Assembly: GCF_009017495.1 (NCBI RefSeq)
Contig: NZ_CP044990.1
Span: forward strand, 2,797,001 to 2,861,000
Origin: Deinococcus sp. AJ005
GTDB taxonomy: Bacteria; Deinococcota; Deinococci; Deinococcales; Deinococcaceae
Direction of reading: 5' to 3'
DNA: 64,000 nucleotides
The position numbers and the translations under genes are program-made. Under the pieces are notes generated by a model that was not told the DNA's origin, made no database searches, and was given only the letters and a program-made list of their open reading frames with translations. Of this stretch, positions 1 to 10,504 are shown piece after piece; the first letter of the stretch is position 1; each line of letters opens with the position of its first letter.

Positions 1-754
1 GTTGCCCGGTGGGACGCGGCTGGACATTGAAAGCCACGCTGTCCTCGTCGTTTCCGTGGGCGCTTTTCAGGTAGCCCAGTTCCACGAGTTGATGGTGGAT
101 ATGCACGGGGCCGCGTTCGGTGATCAGGAGGTGGCCCTTGCGCTGACGTAGCGGCAAATCGGGCAAGAGCGACACCGCTCCAATGCCATTCGCCACCACC
201 ACGACATCGGCCCGCAGCATTTCGCCACTTTCCAGCCGCACGCCGCCGTCTATCAGTTCCGCCACCGCCTCACGCTGCACGGTGGCCCCCGCACGCTCCA
301 GCAGAAACTGGGCTACCACCGGGGCGTACACGACGCTGTCGCCGGGAACGCGCAAGGCTCCGGCCAGTCCGGGGCGCAGATTCGGTTCGGCGCGGGCCAG
401 TTCGGCGGCGTCCAGCAGGGTGGCCTCGCGGCCCGCGGCCAGATACGCCCGACGTTTGGGTTCCACCGCCGCCAGTTCTTCCTCGTCACTTGCCACCCAC
501 AGCGTGCCGCAGCCGTGGTAATCAGCCTGCCTGGGTAACGCCGGGGCCAGCGCCTCCCACAGTTCCAGGCTGCGGGCGGTCAGGGCCAGTTGCGCGGGGC
601 TATCGTCCATAACCACCAGATGGCCCATGCCCGCCGCCGTCGCGCCGCCCCCCACTGGCCCCGGCTCCAGCACCGTTACACGCATGCCTTGACGGGCTAG
701 AGCGTCCGCACAGGCCGCGCCCACCAGTCCACCGCCAATCACGATGGCCTTCAT
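1..754 (-). CDS. FAD-dependent amino-acid oxidoreductase (DAO family), 3' part outside window
   Basis: The first 251 codons of a gene that runs off the left edge. The protein begins [16 protein letters not shown], a dinucleotide-binding GxGxxG turn for FAD, and continues as a D-amino-acid oxidase / glycine oxidase-like protein (an ATAAGMGHL segment follows the Rossmann turn). Its ATG overlaps the stop of the upstream epimerase gene by 4 bp (ATGA), so the two are translationally coupled. In hydroxyproline degradation the epimerase makes cis-4-hydroxy-D-proline and a flavin enzyme of this family oxidises it, so D-hydroxyproline oxidation is the likely role. Glycine or sarcosine oxidation is the main alternative, since the C-terminal half is not visible. 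Confidence 0.85.
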   Translation of the reverse strand, partial: MKAIVIGGGLVGAACADALARQGMRVTVLEPGPVGGGATAAGMGHLVVMDDSPAQLALTARSLELWEALAPALPRQADYHGCGTLWVASDEEELAAVEPKRRAYLAAGREATLLDAAELARAEPNLRPGLAGALRVPGDSVVYAPVVAQFLLERAGATVQREAVAELIDGGVRLESGEMLRADVVVVANGIGAVSLLPDLPLRQRKGHLLITERGPVHIHHQLVELGYLKSAHGNDEDSVAFNVQPRPTGQ

Positions 755-1728
755 GCCGTTTCTGACTCTGGCCGGATGCCCCAGGCAAAGGGATCACCGT
801 CCTGCACGATCAGTTCGCCCTGCATGGTGATGAACGCCTGCCCGGTAATCACGGGATGCACCTGACCACCTTTCAGCGAGTACACGCCTTCAAACACGCT
901 GCCGATCACGCTTTCCTGCCGCCAGACCTGTCCCGGCTCCAGCTTGCCGTCCGCTGCCAGACAGGCCAGTTTGGCGCTGGTTCCCGTGCCACACGGGCTG
1001 CGGTCATACGCGCCGCCGGGACACATCACAAAATTGCAGTTGACGCCGTTCGCATGACTGAACAGTTCTATGTGGTCAATTTCCGCGCCGTTTTCGCCTG
1101 TGATCCCAGCTTCTTCCAACGCCTGACGAATCCGTAGCGTTTCGTCGCTCAGCTCCGCAACATTTTCAAGACTGAGAACCCGCTCGCCCACGTCCACCAG
1201 GAAGAACCAGTTGCCGCCCCAGGCCACGTCGCCGCGCACCTCTCCCAGCCCAGGCACCGTCACGCAGACATCTTTGAGGTGACGGGAAGCGGGCACGTTC
1301 GCCACGCTGACGCGGCCATCGTCGTGCAGCGTCGCCGTGACCACGCCCACAGGGGTATCAATGCGGTGATCGCCGGGGCCGATGCGCCCCAGGTAGGCCA
1401 GGGTGGACACCAGACCCATCGTACCGTGGCCGCACATGCCCAGCGGCCCGGCGTTGTTGAAATAGATGACGCCTGCCACGCAATCCGGCGCTTTCGGCGG
1501 CAGCAGCAGCGCACTGACCAGCACGTCGTTGCCGCGCGGCTCCAAGTTGACCAGGGTGCGCCAGCGGTCAAAATCGTCCCTCAATGCTTCCCGCTGCTGC
1601 GCCAGCGTTTCTCCCGGCAATTCGGGAAAGCCGCCCAGCACCACGCGCGTCGGCTCGCCTGCTGAGTGGGAATCCACAAAGGAGAGGCGGTGCGTGACCC
1701 TGGGGCTGGACGGGGCGGCGGGTGACAT
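751..1728 (-). CDS. 4-hydroxyproline 2-epimerase (proline racemase family)
   Basis: 325 residues, normal family length. Both catalytic cysteines of the two-base racemase mechanism are present: C99 in the MCGHGT motif and C246 in SPCGTGTS. Dehydratase members of the family (trans-3-hydroxyproline dehydratase) carry Thr at the second position, so Cys/Cys argues for a racemase or epimerase. Coupling to a downstream flavin oxidase favours conversion of trans-4-hydroxy-L-proline to cis-4-hydroxy-D-proline over proline racemisation. A TAACGT -10-like box ends 5 nt before the ATG, in the spacer shared with the divergent AraC-type regulator gene. The exact substrate is inferred. Confidence 0.88.
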   Translation of the reverse strand: MSPAAPSSPRVTHRLSFVDSHSAGEPTRVVLGGFPELPGETLAQQREALRDDFDRWRTLVNLEPRGNDVLVSALLLPPKAPDCVAGVIYFNNAGPLGMCGHGTMGLVSTLAYLGRIGPGDHRIDTPVGVVTATLHDDGRVSVANVPASRHLKDVCVTVPGLGEVRGDVAWGGNWFFLVDVGERVLSLENVAELSDETLRIRQALEEAGITGENGAEIDHIELFSHANGVNCNFVMCPGGAYDRSPCGTGTSAKLACLAADGKLEPGQVWRQESVIGSVFEGVYSLKGGQVHPVITGQAFITMQGELIVQDGDPFAWGIRPESETA

Positions 1729-1855
1729 GCCTCACGTTACGCCAGACCAGGGCGGATTGTCTTGGACATTCTGGGCAAAAGACCTGCCGAATCCTGCACA
1801 ATGGGCCGTGTCTTCCCTTTCCCCGCATCCCACAGCCCATGACCCGGTTCGGAAC

Positions 1856-2593
1856 ATGCCAGAGGCCATTCGGCGGCTAGGTCTGGCCGCCATGCTGGAC
1901 GTGCTGGACTACCTACCGGACACCGTGGCCTTCGTGAAAGATGCACAGGGGCGCTACCTGTACGCCAACCGCACATTGTTGGAACGGTTGGGACGTTCAA
2001 GTGTGGCGGGCTTGCAGGCTTGCGAGGTCTTTCCGGCATCGCTGGGGGCCGCCTACACCCAACAGGATGCGGCGGTACTGGCAAGCCAGTCTTCCACAGG
2101 ACTGGGCCTGACCGAGCATCTGGAACTGCACCTGTATCCGGGCGGCAAGGCGGGCTGGTGCCTGACCACCAAACGGCGGCTGGGCGAGGGAGACGCACCC
2201 GCCGGGTTACTGGGCCTGTCGCGCGATCTGCATCTGCCGCGCCACGATTCTGGGCCGGGGTCCGGGCTGGCCGCCGCCACCGCCCGGATAGAAACTGAGT
2301 ACGCCGCACCGCTGACCGTGCCGGAGCTGGCCCGCAGCGCTGGCCTGAGTGTGACCACTTTTGAGCGGCAGATCCGGCGCGTGTACGGCTTGACCCCCAC
2401 ACAACTGCTGACCCGCACGCGCATTGAGGCCGCCACCCGCCTGCTGGCCCAGACCAGTCTTTCGGTGGCGCAGATCGCCGTGGACTGCGGCTATTTTGAC
2501 CACAGCGCCTTTGCCCGCGCCTTCAAGGGGGCGGTGGGATTGACGCCCAGCGGGTACCGGGCCTTTGCCAGGGGCGAGGCGGTGAAGCGGTGA
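1856..2593 (+). CDS. PAS-AraC family transcriptional regulator
   Basis: 245 residues from ATG 1856. This start was preferred because the first globular segment follows at once, although the frame is open further upstream into the antisense of the epimerase gene. Residues about 12-110 look like a PAS sensor domain (DVLDYLPDTVAFVKDAQGR, then YLYANRTLLERLG). Residues about 140-240 are an AraC/XylS DNA-binding domain with two helix-turn-helix units (LTVPELARSAGLSVTTFERQ and SVAQIAVDCGYFDHSAFARA). It is divergent from the hydroxyproline genes with only 127 bp between start codons, so it probably controls them in response to hydroxyproline or a product. That role is inferred from position. Confidence 0.85.
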   Translation: MPEAIRRLGLAAMLDVLDYLPDTVAFVKDAQGRYLYANRTLLERLGRSSVAGLQACEVFPASLGAAYTQQDAAVLASQSSTGLGLTEHLELHLYPGGKAGWCLTTKRRLGEGDAPAGLLGLSRDLHLPRHDSGPGSGLAAATARIETEYAAPLTVPELARSAGLSVTTFERQIRRVYGLTPTQLLTRTRIEAATRLLAQTSLSVAQIAVDCGYFDHSAFARAFKGAVGLTPSGYRAFARGEAVKR

Positions 2594-2630
2594 GAGCCGT
2601 GTCAGACGCCAGTTCCTAAACTCTGGAATC

Positions 2631-3632
2631 ATGATCATCAAAGAGCTGGAGATGAAGACCCACACTGATCTGCTACGCCGCGCCGGGTACGAGGCCGAGC
2701 GGCAGATGGCCCACTATCTGAAACGGGCTTTTGGCGAAGATCCCTACAAATTCGTGCTGAACAATCTGCGGGTGGAGCGTGGGGGCGAGGTCGCCCAGGT
2801 CGATCACCTGATCGTGCTGCGTTTCGGGCTGCTGGTGGTGGAAAGCAAGAGCGTGGCCGGACAGCTCAGCGTGAACGAGCAGGGTGAGTGGACCCGCTGG
2901 TGGAACCGCCAGGGCCGGGGCATGCCGTCGCCGGTCCTTCAGGCCCGCAGACAGCTTGATCTGCTGTGCGCCCTGCTGAATGATCACACTGCCGAATTGC
3001 TGGACCGGGGGCTGTTCGGCCTGAAGCAGCGCACCTTTACCCCCATGCGCCGGGACGTGCTGGTGGCGATCTCGGACGGTGGGCGGATTACCCGCAAAAC
3101 GGAAGTGCCGGAAGTGGTTAAGGCCGATCAGGTCCCTGAACGGGTGCAGCAGATCATCAGGGAGATGCAGGGCCGTCTGACCGCCTTTACCTTCAGTGAC
3201 GCCGAGATGACCCGCATCTGCGCCTTTCTGCGAAATCGGCACGTCGCGGGTAGCGAGGCTCAGCCAGACCTCGCGTCTGCTCCCTGCCCCGTTCAAGCTC
3301 CAGCGTCCGCAGCACATACCCCAGTATCCAGAGGACTGACTGGCGTGGTCTCCCCTCCCCACAGCCTGCCAGTGGCCGCGCCTGCCCTGCCCGAACCGGC
3401 CCAGATTGGATCAGCACAGATTCCCCACTGCCGCCAGTGCCAGTCCAGCAAATTATCCATCCAGTACGGCAAATACGGCTATTACTTCAAATGCGCTGCG
3501 TGCGAGGGCAACACCCCGGCCAAACCCGTCTGCCCCACCTGCCAGCAGCCCGCCCGCCTGAGCAAGAGCGGTCCGCAGTTCACGGCGGCGTGTGCGGGCG
3601 GGCACCAGTGGCGCTACTGGACGAACGGCTGA
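2631..3632 (+). CDS. NERD domain protein with C-terminal zinc ribbons
   Basis: 333 residues. The N-terminal 20-180 region is a NERD (nuclease-related) domain with the PD-(D/E)XK-like signature QVDHLIVL followed by LLVVESKS. Residues about 200-260 form a Pro/Ala-rich linker. The C-terminus has two topoisomerase-type zinc-ribbon CxxC pairs (CRQC...CAAC and CPTC...). Such proteins are presumed DNA-processing enzymes but the activity is not established. The start is supported by a TAAACT box 8 nt upstream, which suggests a leaderless transcript; an internal ATG at 2652 is possible. The stop codon abuts the stop of the convergent DedA gene with no spacer. Confidence 0.85.
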   Translation: MIIKELEMKTHTDLLRRAGYEAERQMAHYLKRAFGEDPYKFVLNNLRVERGGEVAQVDHLIVLRFGLLVVESKSVAGQLSVNEQGEWTRWWNRQGRGMPSPVLQARRQLDLLCALLNDHTAELLDRGLFGLKQRTFTPMRRDVLVAISDGGRITRKTEVPEVVKADQVPERVQQIIREMQGRLTAFTFSDAEMTRICAFLRNRHVAGSEAQPDLASAPCPVQAPASAAHTPVSRGLTGVVSPPHSLPVAAPALPEPAQIGSAQIPHCRQCQSSKLSIQYGKYGYYFKCAACEGNTPAKPVCPTCQQPARLSKSGPQFTAACAGGHQWRYWTNG

Positions 3633-4277
3633 TTACCCTTCTTTCAGGGACGCGGGACGCTCCGGCTGCGCGGCGCTGCGGGCCGCCTGCCTACGCCGCA
3701 CGAACCACACGGCGGCGGCGATCAGCAGCGCTGCCAGGATGGTCTTGGAGGCCGGGGCCATGTACTCGCCCACCTTCTCGTAATGGTCTCCCAGCAGGTA
3801 GCCCGCGCCGGTCAGCAGGGCGGCCCACAGCGCCGAGCCGATAGCGCTGTACAGCACAAAAGTGGGCAGCGCCATACCGCTCATGCCTGCCGGGAGGTTC
3901 AGCAGGCTGCGGATGCCGGGGACCATGCGCCCGAACAGCACTGCTTTCGGGCCGTGTCTGTCGAACCACTCGTCGGCCTTGCGAATGTCCCTGCCACGCA
4001 GGCCCAGCCATCTGCCGTGCCTGTCGGCCCAGGCCACCAGCCGTTCCTCACTGAAGACCCGCCCGATGTAGTACAGCGGCAGGGTACCCAGAACGCTGCC
4101 CAGCGTTCCCGCTAGCACCACACCCAGGAAACTGAGGTCACCGCGCGAGGCCGCGAAACCCGCCGAGGGCAGGATCAGCTCGCTGGGAATCGGCGGAAAC
4201 ACGTTCTCCAGCACCATCAACAGCACGATGCCCAGGTAACCCAGGCTGTCCATCAGATTCTGAATCCACTCCACCAT
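3633..4277 (-). CDS. DedA family membrane protein
   Basis: 214 residues with about five hydrophobic segments and the DedA/SNARE-associated (VTT) pattern: an amphipathic start, then ENVFPPIPSE, and a central FGRMVPGIRSLLNLPAG re-entrant loop with the conserved Arg and Pro. Members act as lipid or proton-coupled transporters in the cytoplasmic membrane, several as flippases of polyprenyl phosphate or phosphatidylethanolamine. A TAGTCT box lies 9 nt upstream of the ATG. The gene is convergent with the NERD gene and appears monocistronic or co-transcribed behind nothing obvious. The substrate cannot be read from sequence. Confidence 0.9.
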   Translation of the reverse strand: MVEWIQNLMDSLGYLGIVLLMVLENVFPPIPSELILPSAGFAASRGDLSFLGVVLAGTLGSVLGTLPLYYIGRVFSEERLVAWADRHGRWLGLRGRDIRKADEWFDRHGPKAVLFGRMVPGIRSLLNLPAGMSGMALPTFVLYSAIGSALWAALLTGAGYLLGDHYEKVGEYMAPASKTILAALLIAAAVWFVRRRQAARSAAQPERPASLKEG

Positions 4278-4360
4278 CTGCCCGGCAGACTAACGGCAGA
4301 GGATCAGTGGCGCGTCAGCCGAAAGTCGGGGATCAGTGCTGACCCGCATACGGCTGACCC

Positions 4361-4909
4361 TCAGATGTGGGCGGGCAGCTTTTCCAGGTACTTGAAAGGC
4401 AGGCTCAGCGCGCTCTCGCCCTGCCGGAAGGCGGCCAGATAGCCGCTGACGGTACCGCCCGAGCGTTCGACGATGCGGGCCAGCGTCTGGGCGGTGCCGC
4501 CGCTGGAAATCACGTCCTGCACGATGGCCACTTTCTTGCCCTTCAGGCGGGCGGCGTGCGGACTGTCCAGCCAGAAGGTCTCGGCCACGCCCAGGGTCAT
4601 GCTGGGGGCGTCCTGAATGATCGGGTCCTGCATATAGGGGCGGCGCTTTTTTCGCACGCATTCATAGGGCAGGCCGCTCAGGTGGCTCAGCTCGTGGGCC
4701 AGCGGCAGCGCGTTGGTCACCACGGTGAGCAGCACCTCGGTGCCGGGCGGGATCATGACCACCATTTCCTCGGCCACCGCCTTGGTAAATTCGCTGTCGC
4801 CGATAAATTCCACCAGTGGCACGCGGCCCATGCCGCCCGCCCGCGCGCTGGGCAGGGTGCGCGTCACACCGCCGATCTTCACCGTCACTTCCTGTCTGGC
4901 CTGGGTCAT
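4361..4909 (-). CDS. Purine-type phosphoribosyltransferase
   Basis: 182 residues of the type I phosphoribosyltransferase fold. The PRPP-binding loop is [15 protein letters not shown] (residues about 128-142). The N-terminal hood and the [10 protein letters not shown] segment match adenine/xanthine PRTases. It likely attaches PRPP to a purine base for salvage. A TAAGCT box ends 6 nt before ATG 4909, supporting this start and a leaderless mRNA. It is followed upstream by a paralogous PRTase on the same strand, but each has its own -10 box. Base specificity (adenine, xanthine or other) is not decided by what is visible. Confidence 0.85.
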   Translation of the reverse strand: MTQARQEVTVKIGGVTRTLPSARAGGMGRVPLVEFIGDSEFTKAVAEEMVVMIPPGTEVLLTVVTNALPLAHELSHLSGLPYECVRKKRRPYMQDPIIQDAPSMTLGVAETFWLDSPHAARLKGKKVAIVQDVISSGGTAQTLARIVERSGGTVSGYLAAFRQGESALSLPFKYLEKLPAHI

Positions 4910-4940
4910 GGCCCCAGCTTAGCCCGTCAGCCCCGGCTGG

Positions 4941-5477
<537 letters not shown>

Positions 5478-5823
5478 GGGACCGAGTGTAATGCCCGCAG
5501 GCCCCCGCAGGTCCAGACGCCACAACTCTGGACGAGCGGCACCGTCGCCACCAAAAGAACACCCGTGCCGCAGAGAGAGGCAGATGGCTCAGCCGAAAGC
5601 GGCAATGCTGGGCTAGAAGGTGGCTTGGCCGGATGCAACATTCACCAGACACGCCGATGGTCCTGATCCAGGAGGGCCTGCCACGAGGCGTCCTTCTGAT
5701 CCTGGCAGCACTCACCTTCGTGGTCATGCCCACCACCCGACTGGAGCAGGACCGCGCCCCGTCTAGTTCACCCGGCACCAGTTGACTTGTTTTGTCATCA
5801 ATAAAAGCTTACCTTTTTGATCA
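5478..5823. other. Intergenic region between phosphoribosyltransferase and sulfur operon
   Basis: 346 bp without a convincing gene. The left end carries the TACACT promoter of the phosphoribosyltransferase (minus strand); the right end carries the promoter of the DUF4395 gene. In between, ATG 5657 opens a 42-codon frame on the plus strand with a hydrophobic stretch (GVLLILAALTFVVM), but it has no ribosome-binding site or -10 box and its stop overlaps the -35 region of the sulfur operon. I do not call it a gene. Confidence 0.6.
5787..5815 (+). promoter_or_regulatory. Promoter of the sulfate assimilation operon
   Basis: A -35 TTGTTT at 5787-5792, 17-bp spacer, and -10 TACCTT at 5810-5815 end 8 nt before the ATG of the DUF4395 gene, so the transcript is probably leaderless. 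A stronger-looking TTGACT at 5782-5787 overlaps it, and TGAC-N7-GTCA forms a small inverted repeat across the -35 region that could be an operator. Confidence 0.6.
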
Positions 5824-6285
5824 ATGATTACCTCGTCCCCCACCCGCGTCCCAGTCACGCCTGCCCAGACGGACCTGAGTGCGCTGAAATTCAACCAGTA
5901 CAGCGTGATCGGTGTGACGCTGCTGGCCCTGATTTCCGGCCTGAGCGTGCTGACGCTGCTGCTGGGTGCGGCCATGTTGCTGGGGGCCGTGTACCCAGAC
6001 CTCTCGCCGCTGCGGGCGGCCTACCGAATGTTCGGGCAGCGGCTGGGACTGCGGCCCGAAGTCGTCGAGGAAGACCCCCGCGCCCATCACTTCGCGCAGG
6101 GCGTGGGCGGCGTGTTTCTGCTGGCCTCCAGCCTGAGTGGGCTGGCCGGACTGCCGCTGCTGGGCCTGGGCCTGGGCCTGATGGTCATTGCCCTGGCGAG
6201 CCTGAACCTGAGCCAGAAGATCTGTGTGGGTTGCCTGATGTACTTCCAGTACCGCCGCCTGCGCTACACCGTCCTGAGCCGCTAA
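5824..6285 (+). CDS. DUF4395 family membrane protein
   Basis: 153 residues with four hydrophobic segments (about 27-60 and 95-135) and the C-terminal cysteine motif CVGCLMYF typical of DUF4395 proteins. The function of the family is unknown; members are often found next to, or fused with, rhodanese or other sulfur-transfer proteins, and here the gene is first in a sulfate-assimilation cluster, 114 bp before the sulfite reductase gene. A role in handling a sulfur intermediate at the membrane is a reasonable inference. The start is fixed by the leaderless promoter 8 nt upstream. Confidence 0.8.
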   Translation: MITSSPTRVPVTPAQTDLSALKFNQYSVIGVTLLALISGLSVLTLLLGAAMLLGAVYPDLSPLRAAYRMFGQRLGLRPEVVEEDPRAHHFAQGVGGVFLLASSLSGLAGLPLLGLGLGLMVIALASLNLSQKICVGCLMYFQYRRLRYTVLSR

Positions 6286-6399
6286 AACCCTTCAAGTCTC
6301 CAGCTTTTCTCAGCCCGGATTTCGCCCGGACTTCACCGCCGAAGTCCGTCCCTGTCGTCGTGCCCAGTTCACCCTCTCCCCCACTGCCGAGGTCTCCCC

Positions 6400-7977
6400 A
6401 TGTCCGACATCGAAACCCTGAAAAAAGAGCTGCCGCCCTTCCAGATCTTTGACCTGATCCCGCAGTACGCCGCCGCCGGAGCGATTGACCCGGAGAAAAT
6501 CGACCTGCTGAAGTGGGCCGGGGTCTACCCGCAGCGCCCCATTGAGGACGGCTTTCTGATGATGCGCGTCAAGGTGCCCACCGCTGAGCTGAGCAGTGAC
6601 GCCTTAAGGGTGGTGGCGGGCATTGCCGAGGACTACGGGCGCGGGCTGCTGGACGTGACAGACCGTCAGGCGTTCCAGTTTCACTGGCTCAGGATTCAGG
6701 ACATTCCGGCGATTCTGGACCGGCTGGACACCGTGGGCCTGCACACGCGCGGGGCCTGCGGCGACACCGTGCGCGCCGTGATCGCCTCGCCGTTGGCCGG
6801 ACTGGACGCCCGCGAGCGAATTGACGTGCGCCCGATTGCTCTGGCAATGGAGGGTAGCCTGAGCGGAAATGTTGACTTTGAAGACCTGCCCCGCAAATTC
6901 AAGATCAGCCTGACCGCCACTCCCGAGCTGGAAGGCATTCACCTGATCAACGACATCGGTTTCCTGGCCCACACGGTGGAGGACGAGGTTGGATTTGACG
7001 TGTGGGTGGGCGGCGGCCTGGGTGCGGTGGCCCACCTTTCAAAACGTCTGGGTGTGTTCATCCGCCCCGATGAAGTGGTGGAGGTGGGCCGCGCAATTGC
7101 CGGAGCCTACCGCGATCACGGCTACCGCCTGAACCGCAAGAAGGCCCGCCTGAAGTACCTGATCAAGGATCTGGGTGTGGAAAAGTTCCGCGAGATCGTG
7201 GAAACCGAGTACCTGGGTCGCCCGTTGCGCGACGGCCCCTCTGCCCCAGTGGCCCGCTTCGGCGGCAGCGACGTGCTGGGCGTCAACCCGCAGCATAACG
7301 GTCTGAATTACGTGGTCCTGACCACCACCGTCGGGCGCATTGATCCGGCCAAAGCGCGGGCACTGGCGGATCTGAGCGAGCGCTACGGCAAGGGCGTGGT
7401 CCGCACCACCGCCTTCCAGAACATGATGATTCCGCACGTGCGAACCGAGGACGTGGACGCACTGGTGGCCGAGTTGGAGCGGCTAGACCTCGCCCCCAAA
7501 GCGACGCTGCGCGGAACCACGATTGCCTGCACAGGCACGCAGTTCTGCCGGCTGGCGCACACCGAGACCAAGGCGCGGGTGGCGGGCATGATCGACACGC
7601 TGGAGCCGCTGCACAGCGATCTGGACGTGCCGTTCGTGATCAACCTGACCGGCTGCTCCAACGCCTGCACGCGCTATCAGGTGGCCGATCTGGGCTTCAT
7701 GGGCGCACTGCGTGGGGAAGAGGAAGTTTACAACGTCCACCTCGCGGGCAGCATCGGGCAGGCGCAGCGGACGGGAGCCAAGCTCAAGGGGATTGTTCCC
7801 GCCGTCCGCCTGACCGAGTACACCGATAAGGTGTTGACTGATTTCAAGGCCAACAAAACCGAGGGCGAGAGCTTCGTGGAATACGCGGACCGCCGGGGCA
7901 ACGAACACTTTTTACCGGATACCGTGCTGACCGAACAGACCGCCGGGTTGAATGAGCGCGAACTGGTGGGCGCATGA
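6400..7977 (+). CDS. sir: Ferredoxin-dependent sulfite (or nitrite) reductase, siroheme/4Fe-4S
   Basis: 525 residues with the duplicated ferredoxin-like half-domain and SiR/NiR repeats. The 4Fe-4S/siroheme ligands are the four cysteines in CTGTQFC and TGCSNAC in the last third. It reduces sulfite to sulfide with six electrons from ferredoxin in the cytosol. The motif pattern alone does not separate sulfite from nitrite reductases, but the next genes are cysC, cysH and sat, with no nitrate genes nearby, so sulfite is the likely substrate. The last four bases (ATGA) are shared with the cysC start. Confidence 0.87.
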   Translation: MSDIETLKKELPPFQIFDLIPQYAAAGAIDPEKIDLLKWAGVYPQRPIEDGFLMMRVKVPTAELSSDALRVVAGIAEDYGRGLLDVTDRQAFQFHWLRIQDIPAILDRLDTVGLHTRGACGDTVRAVIASPLAGLDARERIDVRPIALAMEGSLSGNVDFEDLPRKFKISLTATPELEGIHLINDIGFLAHTVEDEVGFDVWVGGGLGAVAHLSKRLGVFIRPDEVVEVGRAIAGAYRDHGYRLNRKKARLKYLIKDLGVEKFREIVETEYLGRPLRDGPSAPVARFGGSDVLGVNPQHNGLNYVVLTTTVGRIDPAKARALADLSERYGKGVVRTTAFQNMMIPHVRTEDVDALVAELERLDLAPKATLRGTTIACTGTQFCRLAHTETKARVAGMIDTLEPLHSDLDVPFVINLTGCSNACTRYQVADLGFMGALRGEEEVYNVHLAGSIGQAQRTGAKLKGIVPAVRLTEYTDKVLTDFKANKTEGESFVEYADRRGNEHFLPDTVLTEQTAGLNERELVGA

Positions 7978-8528
7978 CCGCCACGCTGGAGCGCACGCTC
8001 TACCCTGAAGAAGTGAAGATGGGGCGCGTGGTCTGGTTCACTGGCCTCAGCGGGGCAGGGAAAAGTACGCTGGCCGCCGCGTTGCACGCTGAACTGGCGG
8101 CACGCGGGGTGGCAGTGGAACTGCTGGACGGCGACGCCGTGCGCGAGAACCTGGGCAGGGGCCTGGGCTTCTCGCGCCAGGACCGGGATACGAATGTCCG
8201 GCGCATCGCCTTCGTGGCGGGCCTGCTGGCAAAACACGGCGTCACCGTGCTGGTCAGCGCCATCAGCCCCTACGCCGATACCCGCCGCGACGTGCTGGCT
8301 GATCTGCCCAACACCCTGGAAGTCTTCGTGGACGCGCCGTTGGAAGTGGTCACGGCGCGGGACGTAAAGGGGCTATATCTGAAAGCCATCGCGGGTGAGA
8401 TTCAGCACTTCACGGGTGTGAGCGATCCCTACGAAGCTCCCCAGACGCCAGACCTGCACCTGAAAACCGATGAAATCAGCGTGGATGAAGGGGTGCGGAG
8501 GCTGTTGCAGGCGCTGGGGGAAGGGTGA
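7974..8528 (+). CDS. cysC: Adenylyl-sulfate kinase
   Basis: 184 residues. The Walker A motif is GLSGAGKST at residues 24-32; the conserved DGDAVRENL and the [12 protein letters not shown] segment with the phospho-acceptor-type serine follow. It phosphorylates APS to PAPS using ATP. The gene overlaps the sulfite reductase stop by 4 bp and the cysH start by 4 bp (GTGA), so all three are translationally coupled. The companion CysH has APS-type cluster motifs, which makes the need for a kinase worth asking about. Confidence 0.95.
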   Translation: MTATLERTLYPEEVKMGRVVWFTGLSGAGKSTLAAALHAELAARGVAVELLDGDAVRENLGRGLGFSRQDRDTNVRRIAFVAGLLAKHGVTVLVSAISPYADTRRDVLADLPNTLEVFVDAPLEVVTARDVKGLYLKAIAGEIQHFTGVSDPYEAPQTPDLHLKTDEISVDEGVRRLLQALGEG

Positions 8529-9244
8529 CGGCAGGCGCGGGCAGGTTCGCCGCCGAATTGCGACCTCTGTCAGCCTCTCCCAGGGGCGGAAAGGACTCAG
8601 AAACCCTCGCTTTGATCAACTGGGCCATCACCACCCACCCCGATCTGCTGATGCCCAGCGCCTTTAATCTGAACGGCGTGGTGCTGATCGATCTGGCGGT
8701 GCGGGCAGGCTACCGGGGGCAGGTTGTTTTTGTGGACACCGGCTATCACTTCCCCGAAACGCTCCAGACGCGTGACCGACTGGCGGCGCGGTATTCCGAA
8801 CTGGAATTCGTGACGCTGAACGCAGGCGCGTCCCCGCAGGATAGGCGCACGCCGCCTGAGCTGTACGCGGCCAACCCCGACGCCTGTTGCGCGGCCCGCA
8901 AGGTTGCGCCCCTCCAGAACTACTTAAAACACAAGAACCCGTCTGCCCTGTTGAATGCCCGCAGCCGCGATCAGGCCACCACCCGCGCCGAGATTCCCTT
9001 CGTGGAGGAAGGCGGCGCGCGCATCAAGATCAACCCGCTGGCCGAGTGGACGCGGCAGGAGCTGGAAGCTTACGCCGCCGAACACGACTTGCCCGTCAAC
9101 CCGTTGTACGCCGACGGTTTCCTCTCGGTGGGCTGCTGGCCCTGCACCCGCGCCGTGCGCCCCGGCGAGGACGCCCGCGCCGGACGCTGGGCCGGGCATG
9201 GCAAGACCGAATGCGGTCTATGGGCGGGGGACGGCAAGCTCTGA
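8525..9244 (+). CDS. cysH: Phosphoadenylyl/adenylyl-sulfate reductase, 4Fe-4S type
   Basis: 239 residues from GTG 8525, which overlaps the cysC stop. The N-terminal PP-loop is degenerate but [13 protein letters not shown] keeps the nucleotide-binding serine run. Iron-sulfur ligands CC and CxxC are present as DACCAARK and GCWPCTR, the pattern of the APS-reducing, cluster-containing branch of the family. The catalytic KTECGLW near the C-terminus is intact. It yields sulfite and AMP or PAP using thioredoxin or glutaredoxin. Bacillus-type enzymes with this motif can use both APS and PAPS. Confidence 0.92.
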   Translation: MTAGAGRFAAELRPLSASPRGGKDSETLALINWAITTHPDLLMPSAFNLNGVVLIDLAVRAGYRGQVVFVDTGYHFPETLQTRDRLAARYSELEFVTLNAGASPQDRRTPPELYAANPDACCAARKVAPLQNYLKHKNPSALLNARSRDQATTRAEIPFVEEGGARIKINPLAEWTRQELEAYAAEHDLPVNPLYADGFLSVGCWPCTRAVRPGEDARAGRWAGHGKTECGLWAGDGKL

Positions 9245-9321
9245 TCCTTTTTTTCGGCCAATAGTTGACTCTTTTCATCCACTGCTTCCATCCGCTTTAC
9301 GATCTACCCAGGAGAAACTCT

Positions 9322-10482
9322 ATGCCCACCCTGCCCTATCCCGTTACTGGCCTGCCCACGCCGCTGGGCGGTACGCTGGTCCATCAGGTGAACCGTGTGT
9401 CAGAGGCTGAACTCAGAGGACTGCCCCGTCTGGAACTGTCCGAGCGCAGCGCCGCCGATCTGGACTTGCTGGCAACGGGCGCGTACTCGCCGCTCACCGG
9501 TTTTCTGGGCGAGGCCGATTACCTGAACGTGGTGGAACACCTGCGCCTCGCGGACGGCACGCCCTGGAGTCTGCCTATCACGCTGCCCGTCTCGCGTCTG
9601 GAGGCCCGTGACCTGCGGGGCCGCGTGGTCCTGACCCGTGACGGCAAGGCGGTAGGCCTGATTGACGTTCAGGAGCAATTCGAGGCCCGCAAACAGTGGG
9701 AGGCCCGCGAGGTCTACCGTACCGAGGAAGCCGCCCATCCCGGCGTGGCTGCGCTGTACGCGCAGGGCGAGATCAATCTGGCCGGACCCGTGACGTTGTT
9801 CGAGGTGCCGCGCGGCGCGTTCCCCCAGCATCACCGCACGCCCGCAGAGGTCCGCGCCGTGATCGAGGCGCGTGGCTGGCGCACCACGGTGGCCTTTCAG
9901 ACCCGCAACCCGATCCACCGGGCGCACGAGTACCTGCACAAGGTGGCGCTGGAACTGGTAGACGGCCTGCTGCTGCACCCGCTGGTGGGCACCACCAAGA
10001 ACGACGACGTGCCCGCCGACGTGCGCGTGGAAGCCTACGAGGTGCTGCTGGACCGCTACTACCCACAGGCCCGCACCCTGCTGAGTGTCTACCCTGCCGC
10101 CATGCGCTACGCCGGGCCGCGCGAGGCGATTGTTCACGCGCTCTCAAGGCGCAATTACGGAGCCACCCATTTCATCGTCGGGCGCGATCACGCGGGCGTG
10201 GGCAGCTACTACGGCACCTACGACGCGCAGGACATCTTCAGCGCCTATTCCGCCGAGGAACTGGGCATCCGCATCCTGAAGTTCGAGCACACGTTCTATT
10301 GCCAGTGCTGCGCTCAACTGGTCAGCCCCCGCACTTGCCCACATGACGCATCGCACCATCTGGTCCTCAGCGGCACGAAGGTCCGCGAGAAGCTGCGTGC
10401 GGGCGAGAAGCTGCCGCCTGAATTCACCCGCCCGGAAGTGGCGGAAGTGTTGCGGCAGGCGTACCAGGGAAGTGGAGACTGA
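9322..10482 (+). CDS. sat: Sulfate adenylyltransferase (ATP sulfurylase)
   Basis: 386 residues from ATG 9322, chosen because AGGAG sits 7 nt upstream; the frame is open 57 bp further but lacks a signal. The active-site motif [12 protein letters not shown] and the [12 protein letters not shown] segment of the sat/met3 family are intact, and a C-terminal cysteine group (CQCC...C) resembles the zinc-binding site seen in bacterial single-chain enzymes. It activates sulfate with ATP to form APS, the first step of the pathway. A 77-bp gap after cysH contains TTGACT (9265) and TACGAT (9298), so it may also have its own promoter. Confidence 0.95.
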   Translation: MPTLPYPVTGLPTPLGGTLVHQVNRVSEAELRGLPRLELSERSAADLDLLATGAYSPLTGFLGEADYLNVVEHLRLADGTPWSLPITLPVSRLEARDLRGRVVLTRDGKAVGLIDVQEQFEARKQWEAREVYRTEEAAHPGVAALYAQGEINLAGPVTLFEVPRGAFPQHHRTPAEVRAVIEARGWRTTVAFQTRNPIHRAHEYLHKVALELVDGLLLHPLVGTTKNDDVPADVRVEAYEVLLDRYYPQARTLLSVYPAAMRYAGPREAIVHALSRRNYGATHFIVGRDHAGVGSYYGTYDAQDIFSAYSAEELGIRILKFEHTFYCQCCAQLVSPRTCPHDASHHLVLSGTKVREKLRAGEKLPPEFTRPEVAEVLRQAYQGSGD

Positions 10483-10504
10483 AAAAGCGCTGGGGGAGTC
10501 TGGG

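Noticed and set aside
5657..5785. 42-codon frame with one hydrophobic stretch before the sulfur operon
   Set aside because: No ribosome-binding site or -10 box, and its stop overlaps the operon promoter.
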